Source: Bacteroidota bacterium (lineage in GTDB: Bacteria; Bacteroidota; Bacteroidia; Bacteroidales; FEN-979). From it: a DNA stretch of 32,794 bases. The notes beneath the pieces are model-generated. The model saw only the letters and a program-made list of their open reading frames with translations. It ran no database searches and had not been told where the DNA came from. Location: the NCBI GenBank assembly GCA_026391355.1, contig JAPLDH010000029.1, forward strand, positions 1 through 32,794, given 5' to 3'. Shown piece after piece: positions 15,837-25,015 of the stretch. A program made the position numbers and the translations under genes. The stretch's first letter is position 1, and each line of letters begins with the position of its first letter.

Positions 15837-15837
15837 T

Positions 15838-18800
15838 ATGAAACAAAGAGAATTATATCTCAAGGACATTGACCGCCCTATTGAGGGAGTAATCAAAGCC
15901 AACGATGACAGGCACCTGTTGCAGGAATTGGAAGAATATGTCCTGACCAATGAACTATTAGGCATTTCCAACAGGAACAAAATGCTTCCCGGCTTATTTG
16001 AGGAATTGACAAAAAGCAACTTCAACAGCAGTATCTGGATTTCCGGTTACTTCGGCTCTGGTAAGTCGCATTTGCTTAAAATGCTCTCATTGGTTCTTGA
16101 GAACAAAGAAATTAAAGGTGTTAAGTGCGCAGATGTCTTTGCTAAAAAAGCTACAGATGATTTTGAGTTGGAAAGGAATATCAAGAAAGTAGCTACGATT
16201 CCAACTGAATCAATCCTGTTCAATATTGCAGCTAAATCAGATGGCATCACCAGCATGGGCTCTTCCATTGATCCTGTGTTGAGCATTTTTCTCAAAGTGT
16301 TCAATGAACTTTTAGGCTATGACCCTTTGAATCCGGAAATAGCCGAAGTAGAAAGGCATTTGGAGAGCATTGGTAAATATGATTTTTTCAAAATAGAATA
16401 TCAGAAACGTTTCAACAAGAGTTGGGAAAAAGGCCGGGAAGCCATTTTTCTGAATCAACATGAACTGGCTGAGATTTACGCAGAGATTAAATCAATCAGT
16501 ACCGATGAAGCCAATCGCTTCATTGATAACCTGATTAACAACTACAAGCTCGATATAGAAGGGTTTGGCGAATTGGTAACAAAGTATATCAAATCAAAGC
16601 AGCCCGGTTTCCGACTTGTTTTTTGTGTGGATGAGGTAGGTCAGTTCATCGCAGAAAATGTACGATTGATGTTGAGTGTACAAACTATTGCCGAAACCCT
16701 TTCTTTTAAAACTCAAGGTCAATCCTTTCTGATTGTTACTTCTCAAAATGATTTAAATGCCACCATCGGTGATTTAAACGCCCGGCAAAAACATGATTTT
16801 TCACGTATTTTAGGCCGCTTTTCCATTAAACTTCCACTCACCAGTGCAAATGCCGACGAAGTAATTCAAAAGCGGTTACTGCTTAAAAATGACGATTCGA
16901 ACAAATTGCTTACTGGTATTTATGATAAGGAACAAAACAATGTAAAGACATTATTGAAGTTTAATGAGGGTTCAAGGCAATATCAAACCTACCGTGATGC
17001 AGAGCATTTCGTTAATACTTACCCGTTTATCCCTTACCAGTTTGATCTCTTTCAGGCCGCTATCAAGGCCTTGTCCGATCATAATGCATTTATTGGAAGC
17101 CAGCAATCTGTGGGAGAACGTTCAATGCTTGGCGTATTTCAGCAAGTAGCAAAATCATATGCGGAAAAGGATGTGAGCAACATCGTGTCATTTGCCCGAA
17201 TGTATGAGGGTATTAAGGATGTTTTACAAAGCAACATTCAGAGTGATATACTTCAGGCAGATAGAAGCATTGATTCTGATCTGGCGAAAGAGGTACTAAA
17301 GGCCTTATTCCTTGTGAAGTATGTAAAAGGCTTCCATGCCAGCGTTAGTAACATTGCCATTCTACTATTACCCAAATTCGATGTTAACCTTGCAGAATTT
17401 CACAAGCAGGTGCAGGAAGCATTGAATTTATTGGAAAACCAAACCTACATTCAAAGATCAGCCAGCGACTTATATGAGTACCTTACAAATCAGGAAAAGG
17501 ATGTAGAAAATGAAATCAAGAGCACCGATATTGACCCAACTGCCCCGGGTGAACTATTGGCCAGCTATCTTTTTGATGAGATCCTCCGGGATTCCAAAGT
17601 CAAATTAGACACCAACAATCAGCCTTATGAGTTTGGGAAGAAACTGGATGACAATGTAATTGGTCGCGACAAGGATTTCTATGTCAATTTCATTACTCCA
17701 TTAAATGCCAACTCAGTTACCACAGCAAATATTAATATGTGGTCTGCCGGTCGCCCCAACGATTTAATTGTTTATTTACCGGAGGATAAAAGACTATTTG
17801 ATGAGTTGAGGTTAATCAGGAAAACCGAAAAATACATTCAAACTACCAACTCTCCAGCCTTAGATGCTACCAAACAACGCATCCTGTCGGAAAAGGCACA
17901 ACAAAACCAGGAAAGGAAACGTGCGGTTTTAAACCAATTGAAAGAAAATATTGGCGATGCCAGGATGCTATTGAATGGATCTGATTTAACTGATATTGGG
18001 AGCAAAGACCCAAAGACGAAAATAACCCAGGGCGTTCAGCAACTCATCAAAACGATATATACCAACCTAAAAATGTTAACGGTTGATTTTACTGAGGCAC
18101 ATTTGCAAAAAATAGTACAAAGCCAGGATGATGTTTTGTTTAAAGATACGCTGCATGAAGTAGAGATTGAAATACTTAATCGTATTCAACGTAATAAGGC
18201 AAGCCACGAAAGGACCACCATAAAAAGTCTGGTAGATAGTTTTTATGCAAGGCCTTATGGTTGGTATCAAACAGCCGTGTTGTGCATTATTGCCAAACTG
18301 TACAAGCGTAATAAAATCAGTTTAAAACAGGATGGTAATAATTTAGAAGACCGAAGTGTATTGGAAGCGTTGCAAAGGAACAACCAATATGCCAATACCA
18401 TCATTGAACTGGAAGAGGAAATACAGAATACTCAGATTCAGAAACTGAAGAACTTTTACCAGGAATATTTCAATGAACCTAATCTTGGCAATGAGCCAAA
18501 AGAAATATCCAGGTTATTCAAACAAAGGTTGGAAAAAGAGGTAAAGGATTTTTCTGAGATGTATTTCCTTCGAAGCCACTTTAAATTTCTGGAAGCATTG
18601 GGTGAGCCCCTTGGTCGTTTGAAATTAATCGCCGAAAAAGAGCATCCCTATTTTTTCAATGCATTAGACCAATACCAGGATAATCTGCTGGGCGATAAAG
18701 AAAACGTATTGGAAGCAGTGAAAAAGTTTATGAACGGCGCTCAGCGTTCTATTTTTGAAAATGTGTTATTCTATTTGGAAAGTAACAATGCTAATTTCGA

Positions 18801-19359
18801 TTACATCGGCATTGACAGTCTCACAACATTAAGCACCGTGGCTGAAAGTACTGCCCCTTATAAAGGCAAATTAATGCAGGAGGCAAAAGCAGCATTGGAA
18901 TCGATACAAAAAGAGGTTTCCGCACAACAGAATGTTGAACGGGAAAGTGCCACAGAAGCCATTCTTAAAAGCATATCCAAACTTAAATCTTTTGCTGATT
19001 TTACTAAACTAAATAAAATACAACAAGAGGAGATCAGCGCTCCTTTTGAAAAAATCATCAAAGAAATTGAACAGGAAAGATTTATTGGGAACATACGGAC
19101 CAAAGCAAACAATACAACAACCGATCTATATCAAAAGCAGTTGGAATTGATGATGCGATTGGCCAATCCTCCAAAACCTGCTGAACCGGGAAGCCCGGAG
19201 CCACCCAAACCCAAAGTGGTTTTTGTAGGGAAGGACAGTGTTAAAATTAACTTTACGAAACCTGCATTGGAGACCAGGCAAGATGTGGAAGATTATTTGG
19301 CTGCATTGAAAGAGCAGTATTTAAGAATTATAGATGAAGACAAACGCATATCATTATAA
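15838..19359 (+). CDS. brxC: BREX ATPase BrxC (PglY-type P-loop protein)
   Basis: BrxC is the large AAA-type ATPase of type 1 BREX and is required for both methylation and defence. The 1173-aa protein has LKDIDRPIEGVIKAND at the start, Walker A GYFGSGKS at residues 70-77, a Walker B-like LVFCVDE with Asp265-Glu266, a long helical middle and a coiled-coil-rich C-terminal half ending in a proline-rich PPKPAEPGSPEPPKP linker and a small basic tail. The ATG at 15838 is preferred to the one at 15820, which lies inside brxB: it directly follows the brxB stop and matches the usual N-terminus. It is followed after 11 bp by the unknown gene at 19371. The frame is intact. Confidence 0.93.
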   Translation: MKQRELYLKDIDRPIEGVIKANDDRHLLQELEEYVLTNELLGISNRNKMLPGLFEELTKSNFNSSIWISGYFGSGKSHLLKMLSLVLENKEIKGVKCADVFAKKATDDFELERNIKKVATIPTESILFNIAAKSDGITSMGSSIDPVLSIFLKVFNELLGYDPLNPEIAEVERHLESIGKYDFFKIEYQKRFNKSWEKGREAIFLNQHELAEIYAEIKSISTDEANRFIDNLINNYKLDIEGFGELVTKYIKSKQPGFRLVFCVDEVGQFIAENVRLMLSVQTIAETLSFKTQGQSFLIVTSQNDLNATIGDLNARQKHDFSRILGRFSIKLPLTSANADEVIQKRLLLKNDDSNKLLTGIYDKEQNNVKTLLKFNEGSRQYQTYRDAEHFVNTYPFIPYQFDLFQAAIKALSDHNAFIGSQQSVGERSMLGVFQQVAKSYAEKDVSNIVSFARMYEGIKDVLQSNIQSDILQADRSIDSDLAKEVLKALFLVKYVKGFHASVSNIAILLLPKFDVNLAEFHKQVQEALNLLENQTYIQRSASDLYEYLTNQEKDVENEIKSTDIDPTAPGELLASYLFDEILRDSKVKLDTNNQPYEFGKKLDDNVIGRDKDFYVNFITPLNANSVTTANINMWSAGRPNDLIVYLPEDKRLFDELRLIRKTEKYIQTTNSPALDATKQRILSEKAQQNQERKRAVLNQLKENIGDARMLLNGSDLTDIGSKDPKTKITQGVQQLIKTIYTNLKMLTVDFTEAHLQKIVQSQDDVLFKDTLHEVEIEILNRIQRNKASHERTTIKSLVDSFYARPYGWYQTAVLCIIAKLYKRNKISLKQDGNNLEDRSVLEALQRNNQYANTIIELEEEIQNTQIQKLKNFYQEYFNEPNLGNEPKEISRLFKQRLEKEVKDFSEMYFLRSHFKFLEALGEPLGRLKLIAEKEHPYFFNALDQYQDNLLGDKENVLEAVKKFMNGAQRSIFENVLFYLESNNANFDYIGIDSLTTLSTVAESTAPYKGKLMQEAKAALESIQKEVSAQQNVERESATEAILKSISKLKSFADFTKLNKIQQEEISAPFEKIIKEIEQERFIGNIRTKANNTTTDLYQKQLELMMRLANPPKPAEPGSPEPPKPKVVFVGKDSVKINFTKPALETRQDVEDYLAALKEQYLRIIDEDKRISL

Positions 19360-19370
19360 AAACTAAAAAT

Positions 19371-20116
19371 ATGATTATACACTTAGACTCCGATAATCCA
19401 AAACCAATAGAACAAAAAGTTCAGGAATTGATTTTGAAGAAATTATTCATCAAAGTTGATGATGATAAAATATTCATTAATAAAGAAGATTTTATTTCAT
19501 TGATTCTCAAAGATGTAATAGCCATTGCCAAGGCGGATTTCGATTTGGACAAAGCATTAAAAATTGCACTTGATGAACAGGAAGCATACCGTTCATTTCC
19601 GGACAAGAAGAAAAAAGAATTAGAAGACGCTTCTCTCGAATTTCAAGTCGAAATAGAAGCTTATCAGGCATATCTGACTGATAAAAAGGATAGGATGACT
19701 GATGATGAAATTTATATGGAAGTATTATTAACATTAAATTCAGAAACTGAATTTCTGGATAGAAAACTACATGAACTTATGATGGATGCCCTTGGACAAA
19801 AAATGCCCGAGGACGAAACTCCTCCCTTTGGCTTGGACAGGTGGAGTTTACTTGATAATTTCGCATATTACATAAAATTTATTGCTTCAAATGAAACCAT
19901 TGATGAGGCCGTTGAAGAAATGCATATTGATATGGAAATATATCCTGAACGGTACTTGGTGAAAAAGGAGTCCGTCAAAAAGGAGTTAGAACGAATTGCC
20001 CACTTGCCAAAGATGAAATTAATGCCTATAAAATGGCTTTATCAATGGACGCTCAAAATGCAGAGTATCCTATGATCCTTGCTATGGTAAGGCAACTTTT
20101 AAACCTGGAACCGTAA
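19371..20116 (+). pseudogene. Unrecognised BREX-embedded helical protein with apparent one-base deletion
   Basis: No family is recognised. The protein is acidic and helical throughout (DLDKALKIALDEQEAYRSF, RWSLLDNFAYYIKFI), with no catalytic motif, signal peptide or membrane segment. The frame as written stops at 20075 with an odd tail after HLPK. If one A is restored in the AAA run at 20009-20011, the frame continues as DEINAYKMALSMDAQNAEYP and MILAMVRQLLNLEP to TAA at 20114-20116, giving 248 aa and leaving only 7 bp to pglX. That tail is helical and protein-like, so the longer version is likely the true gene. The lesion may be a homopolymer error or a real frameshift. It lies between brxC and pglX, so it is probably a co-expressed accessory of the BREX complex. 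Confidence 0.6.
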
Positions 20117-20123
20117 ATTACTC

Positions 20124-23100
20124 ATGAACACGAACGCCCTCAAACGCTTCGCCAAAGAGGCCCGTATTAAATTACTTGACCAGGTTGGCCGGAAACTGGA
20201 ATTTGTACTTGCCAACAAAAGTCAAAGTTTTATTGACACTTATTCCTCTCAGATAAATAGTCTAAAAAACAGAATACAGAAAGTTGGGAAAGAGCAGGTG
20301 ATTGAAATGGTGGCTTATACCTGGTTTAACCGCTTGATGGCATTACGTTTTATGGATGCCAATGGTTACACCATACCCCAAGTGGTTACGCCACTGCCGG
20401 GTATGACCAATCCCGAAGTTTTACAAAATGCGTTGGGTGGTAACATAGAACTGGAATTGCATTTCGATCGCCAACGGCTGAGTGATTTATTAGACGGTAA
20501 AACAGCCGCCATCGATGCCCACACCGAAGCATTTAAAATGCTATTGGTAGCTTCTTGCAACCAATGGCATTCCGCTATGCCATTTATGTTTGAACGCATC
20601 AGCGATTATACAGAGTTATTGCTGCCCGATGACCTGCTGAGTGATTACAGCATTGTGGTTGATATACGCAATGGCATGAACGATGAGGATTGCCAACAGG
20701 AAGAATTAATTGGTTGGCTTTACCAGTTTTATATATCAGATAAGAAAGACGATGTTTTTGAAGGACTGAAAAAGAACATCAAGATTACTGCAGAAAATAT
20801 ACCTGCTGCTACTCAGTTGTTTACCCCACACTGGATTGTACGCTATATGGTGGAAAATACTTTGGGTAAATTGTGGCTCACGTTAAAACCCAATAGCAAG
20901 CTTAAGCAGCATATGCCTTATTTTATTGAAGCACCTGAAGGTAATGCACCAGCGCCATTACCCGATGGCATTAAAGGTGTTACCGATATCACTTTCTTGG
21001 ACCCCTGCCAGGGTAGCGGTCACGTTCTGGTATATGCCTTTGCCCTGTTCACAAAAATTTATGAAGAAGAAGGATACAATACCAACGAAATACCTACGCT
21101 CATTTTACAACACAATCTATTTGGGATTGATATAGACGAAAGGGCGGCACAATTGGCGGCTTTTGCCCTTACCATGAAAGCGCGTAATTATTACACCCGT
21201 TTTTTACGAAAACCGTTGCAGCCACATGTGATAGCATTGGAAAATGTTAGTGAAGACATTATTAAACAGGCTGTCAAAATCCCTCTTGCTGTTGGTGGCA
21301 AGCTGATATACGATTACCGAGATTTAAGTCTTAACCTCCTTACACAAGCCGACAATTACGGTTCTCTCATACAAATTGACCCCGAAGAGTTAAAAGCATT
21401 GCATTTACAAAAAGGAAGCTTATGGCAGGAACAGGAACTGAAAATGGTTCAGCAAGCAGAATACTTGAGCCGTCAATACCATTGTGTGGTGACTAATCCT
21501 CCTTATATGGGGAACGGTGGGATGAACGAATCTTTAGGAGAATATGTCAAATTATTTTATCCAAAAAGTAAATCTGATTTAATGACATGCTTCATGGAAA
21601 GGTCATTAAATTTTGTTATAAAGAACGGCTATTTAGGAATGATTAATCTTCCTTCATGGATGTTTCTTCCATCATTCGAAAAATTAAGAGATAATATTAT
21701 CTCGACCCATTTTTTTGAAAGCCTTATTCATTTGGGTAGAGGTATTTTTGGTTCTGATTTTGGCTCAGTAACATTCGTTATCAGAAAAGCGCACGAGTCA
21801 ACATCATTAGGTGTGTATAGACGATTGTTTAAGGAACATGTACAGGTAGATGCAATAGAAGAAAAGGAAAAAAGATTTCTTAACAAGAACTATGGTTATT
21901 TTGTGAAAAATCAACAATCATTCAAAGTTATACCAGGAAGTCCAATCGGCTATTGGCTATCTGATAGATTTTTAGCAACATTTAACAACGAAAAAGTTGG
22001 AACATCTTTCAGAGTTGCAAGTGGACTTTCCACAAGTAACAATGTAAGATTCCTTAGATACTGGTGGGAAGTTTCATTTAATAAAGTTAAGACAGATTGC
22101 AAATCTATTGAGGAAACGAAAATCACACCCGAAAAGTGGTTTCCCTTTCAAAAAGGTGGAGATTATAGGAAATGGTATGGGAATTTAGAACACGTAGTAA
22201 ACTGGGAAAATAATGGATCAGAAATAAAACGTTTCGTCGTTTCTAACCCCAAAGACCCTGATACGACCCATTGGTCAAGAAGAATATTTAATATTGATGT
22301 GTACTTTAAGGAAGGTATAATTTGGTCAACTATTTCATCCGGACCTATATCCTTTCGATGGGCTGATAGTGGATCAGTCATTTCAAATGCCGCAGGAGGA
22401 ATTTTTTTGAACAATGGTGATTCTGATATTAAAATTCTAAAAGGAATAATTCTATTCTTAAACTCAAGAATTGGGAATTTACTTATTAACACAATTAATC
22501 CAACAATTAATTACAGTTCAGGAGTAATTTCAAAATGTCCCAATATTTTCGACAACCAAATATTTCCGATAGAAGTTGCAGAATCTAACATAAAGATTGC
22601 AAAAACCGAGTGGAATTCTAAAGAAACCTCAATTGATTTCACACACCTTAATATCATTAAGAGAAACTCGAGAATAAATGAGATAATTTCATCATACAGC
22701 GAAAATATTATCAATGAATATAAAGAGTTGAGAAAGAATGAAGAGTTGATAAATAATATTCTAATAAAAGAATTAGACCTTGGAGATGAAGTACCAGCAA
22801 ATATTACGGATAAGGATATCAATTTATATTCATCAGAATTGGAGATAAAGAATAATGATATCATTTTTATCCCAACTGAAAAAATTAAACAAATAATCTC
22901 GTACTCAATAGGCTGCTTATTAGGTAGATTCAGCCTCGATAAATATGGTCTTGTCCTTGCCAATCAGGAAGAAACATTTCAGGACTACCTTGTTAATTTG
23001 CTTGGTTTTTCAACAATCAGTTCGGACGCGAAAGAGCTGTCTTTTTTGCCTGATGAAGACAATATAATACCTGTGTTGGATGGAGAATGGTTTACTGATG

Positions 23101-23636
23101 ATGTCGTTGGGAGATTTAAGATATTTTTAAAAGCTGCATTTGGGGAAGAGCATTTTGAAGAGAACCTCAGATACATTGAAGAGACAATTGGCAAAGACAT
23201 AAGAAAGTACTTTGTGAAAGACTTTTACAATGATCATGTCAAACGATATAAAAAGAGGCCCATCTACTGGATGTTTAGCAGTCCCAAGGGTCATTTTAAA
23301 GCGCTTATATACATGCACCGGTACCAGCCCGATTTGTGCAGTAAGTTGTTGAACGATTATTTGCAGGCCTTTATAAGCAAACTGGAAGCCTCCAAACAAA
23401 CCCAAACCATGTTCAGCCTGCGGGAAGATATTTCAGCCCGTGAAAAAAACGCAGCCATAAAGGAGATAGACAAGTTGGAATTAATGTTACGGGATTGTCG
23501 TCAATATGAAAAAACATTGTTCACTATTGCCACCCAAAAGATCAGTATTGATTTGGATGATGGCGTGAAAGTGAATTACCAGAAGTTTAAAGAGGTGTTA
23601 GTACCCATTAAAGGATTAGAAAAAGAAGAAGAATGA
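20124..23636 (+). CDS. pglX: BREX type 1 adenine-specific DNA methyltransferase PglX
   Basis: PglX methylates adenine in the BREX recognition site, marking self DNA, and takes part in phage exclusion. The 1170-aa protein shows TPHWIVRYMVENTLGK near residue 233, the AdoMet motif DPCQGSGH at 293-300 and the catalytic NPPY at 458-461. The region after about residue 470 up to 950 is the expected specificity part. There base composition turns clearly more AT-rich with many Asn, Ile and Lys codons, while both ends are higher in GC, which suggests recombination of the specificity domain. The C-terminal end (KRPIYWMFSSPKGHFKALIY) is typical of the family. The stop overlaps the next start as ATGA. The call is secure. 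Confidence 0.94.
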   Translation: MNTNALKRFAKEARIKLLDQVGRKLEFVLANKSQSFIDTYSSQINSLKNRIQKVGKEQVIEMVAYTWFNRLMALRFMDANGYTIPQVVTPLPGMTNPEVLQNALGGNIELELHFDRQRLSDLLDGKTAAIDAHTEAFKMLLVASCNQWHSAMPFMFERISDYTELLLPDDLLSDYSIVVDIRNGMNDEDCQQEELIGWLYQFYISDKKDDVFEGLKKNIKITAENIPAATQLFTPHWIVRYMVENTLGKLWLTLKPNSKLKQHMPYFIEAPEGNAPAPLPDGIKGVTDITFLDPCQGSGHVLVYAFALFTKIYEEEGYNTNEIPTLILQHNLFGIDIDERAAQLAAFALTMKARNYYTRFLRKPLQPHVIALENVSEDIIKQAVKIPLAVGGKLIYDYRDLSLNLLTQADNYGSLIQIDPEELKALHLQKGSLWQEQELKMVQQAEYLSRQYHCVVTNPPYMGNGGMNESLGEYVKLFYPKSKSDLMTCFMERSLNFVIKNGYLGMINLPSWMFLPSFEKLRDNIISTHFFESLIHLGRGIFGSDFGSVTFVIRKAHESTSLGVYRRLFKEHVQVDAIEEKEKRFLNKNYGYFVKNQQSFKVIPGSPIGYWLSDRFLATFNNEKVGTSFRVASGLSTSNNVRFLRYWWEVSFNKVKTDCKSIEETKITPEKWFPFQKGGDYRKWYGNLEHVVNWENNGSEIKRFVVSNPKDPDTTHWSRRIFNIDVYFKEGIIWSTISSGPISFRWADSGSVISNAAGGIFLNNGDSDIKILKGIILFLNSRIGNLLINTINPTINYSSGVISKCPNIFDNQIFPIEVAESNIKIAKTEWNSKETSIDFTHLNIIKRNSRINEIISSYSENIINEYKELRKNEELINNILIKELDLGDEVPANITDKDINLYSSELEIKNNDIIFIPTEKIKQIISYSIGCLLGRFSLDKYGLVLANQEETFQDYLVNLLGFSTISSDAKELSFLPDEDNIIPVLDGEWFTDDVVGRFKIFLKAAFGEEHFEENLRYIEETIGKDIRKYFVKDFYNDHVKRYKKRPIYWMFSSPKGHFKALIYMHRYQPDLCSKLLNDYLQAFISKLEASKQTQTMFSLREDISAREKNAAIKEIDKLELMLRDCRQYEKTLFTIATQKISIDLDDGVKVNYQKFKEVLVPIKGLEKEEE

Positions 23637-25015
23637 TAACTGCTGATGATATAAGGCTATTGGTTGCCAGTGGCGAGGGCTACAATGCAGAGTTTAAGGT
23701 TTCGGTTCCATCAAAAGTAAAAGAACTGTCGGAGGAAATTTGCGCTTTTGCCAATGCTGCCGGTGGTGTTTTGGTGATTGGAGTTAATGATGCCAACGAA
23801 ATAAAGGGAGTTGAGATAGACAATGCCAAACGCTCTGCAATTCAGAACAGTATTGGAGAAATTACACCGGCCTTGCATTGTTCTGTGGAAATGGTCAAGG
23901 TAGATGACAAAACGGTAGGCGTAATTGAAGTGCCTTCAGGGCTGAAAAAGCCGTATGTATTGTCGGGTGCCATTTATGTCCGTATCGGTCCGAATACGCA
24001 AAAACTGACTACTGCCGAACAGATGCGGGATTTCTTTCAACAAGCTGAAAAGATTTATTTTGATGAAGTGCCTTGTATCGGATTTAATCCTTCATCTGAT
24101 GTGGACTCCGATATCCTTTCGCATTTCAGAGCCGAAGCCCATTTGAGTACCATCGTGCCAAATGAACAAATTTTTACCAACCTGAAATTGTATAACGATG
24201 AACATCAGTTTAAAAATGGGTCTGTTTTATTCTTTGGTAAAGAACCTCAGCAGTTTATCGAGAAAGCAATAGTCCGTTGTGTATCCTTTCAGGGAGTGGA
24301 CAAACGTTTTATTGCAGATGATCAACCATTTGGTGGTCCTCTTTATGTTCAATTCACCAAAGCCTTGCAATGGCTTAGGGGAAAATTAAATGTTCGGTAC
24401 GACATAGAAGGCCAGGGCGCCGGACCCAGGAAAGAAATTTGGGAAATTCCTGAAACAGTTTTAAAGGAAGCAATAATCAACTCCTTATCGCATCGTGACT
24501 ATTACGATAAAGGAGCAGTAATCGCTATTGAGTTATATGATGACCGGGTTGAAATCAGCAATCCAGGTGGATTGGTAAGCGCCATTCCTGAGTCGGAATT
24601 TGGAAAGCGAAGCCATTCAAGAAATCCGCTGATTTTTGGCCTTTTTGCCCGGATGCATTTGGTTGAGCAGATAGGCTCCGGCATTGGGCGTATTAAGGAT
24701 CTGATGAAAGAGGCTGGACTTCCCAAACCTGATTTTCATAAAGAAGGTATGTTTTCCGTAGTACTTAGACGTCCTGCCAAAGCTATACAGAAAACTACAC
24801 AGAAAACTACACAGAAAACTACACAGAAAACTACACAGAAAATTCTCGAGCTGATAATGGAGCAAAATGAAATCACTACTGCCGAAATGGCCGAGACCTT
24901 GGGTTTGAGTAGAAGTGCAATAGCGAAAAGTATTGCCTGGCTAAAACAAAATGGAAAAATTAAACGCATCGGACCTGATAAGGGCGGACATTGGCAACTA
25001 ATACCCAATAAATAA
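23633..25015 (+). CDS. AlbA_2/ATP-binding/winged-helix protein within BREX
   Basis: This 460-aa protein belongs to the RecG-like putative DNA-binding/ATP-binding family. An AlbA_2 (Schlafen-like) domain comes first (about 10-130; YNAEFKVS, ANAAGGVLVIGV, YVRIGPNTQ). A HATPase_c_4-type ATP-binding domain follows (around 250-380; EAIINSLSHRDY with N-box Asn283, EQIGSGIGRIKDLM), and a C-terminal winged helix (about 405-455; ITTAEMAETLGLSRSAIAKSI). Between the last two lies a repeat of Thr-Thr-Gln-Lys (386-403) encoded by 12-bp tandem repeats. Such proteins often act as transcription regulators or accessory factors. It overlaps pglX by ATGA and pglZ by one base (TAATG), so its dose is tied to the BREX core. 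Its function there is not established. Confidence 0.85.
   Translation: MITADDIRLLVASGEGYNAEFKVSVPSKVKELSEEICAFANAAGGVLVIGVNDANEIKGVEIDNAKRSAIQNSIGEITPALHCSVEMVKVDDKTVGVIEVPSGLKKPYVLSGAIYVRIGPNTQKLTTAEQMRDFFQQAEKIYFDEVPCIGFNPSSDVDSDILSHFRAEAHLSTIVPNEQIFTNLKLYNDEHQFKNGSVLFFGKEPQQFIEKAIVRCVSFQGVDKRFIADDQPFGGPLYVQFTKALQWLRGKLNVRYDIEGQGAGPRKEIWEIPETVLKEAIINSLSHRDYYDKGAVIAIELYDDRVEISNPGGLVSAIPESEFGKRSHSRNPLIFGLFARMHLVEQIGSGIGRIKDLMKEAGLPKPDFHKEGMFSVVLRRPAKAIQKTTQKTTQKTTQKTTQKILELIMEQNEITTAEMAETLGLSRSAIAKSIAWLKQNGKIKRIGPDKGGHWQLIPNK
24787..24842 (+). repeat. 12-bp tandem repeat coding for the TTQK linker
   Basis: The unit ACAGAAAACTAC occurs four times in a row plus an 8-bp partial copy. Twelve is a multiple of three, so copy changes would alter linker length without breaking the frame. 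Confidence 0.95.

Noticed and set aside
15820-15837. Upstream ATG for brxC at 15820
   Set aside because: It lies inside brxB; the ATG at 15838 directly follows the brxB stop and fits the BrxC N-terminus.
20009-20012. Programmed frameshift in the gene at 19371
   Set aside because: No slippery heptamer or downstream structure was seen; a lost A in a run is simpler.
24787-24842. Possible CRISPR-like array
   Set aside because: The units are 12 bp, directly adjacent without spacers, and code for a protein linker.
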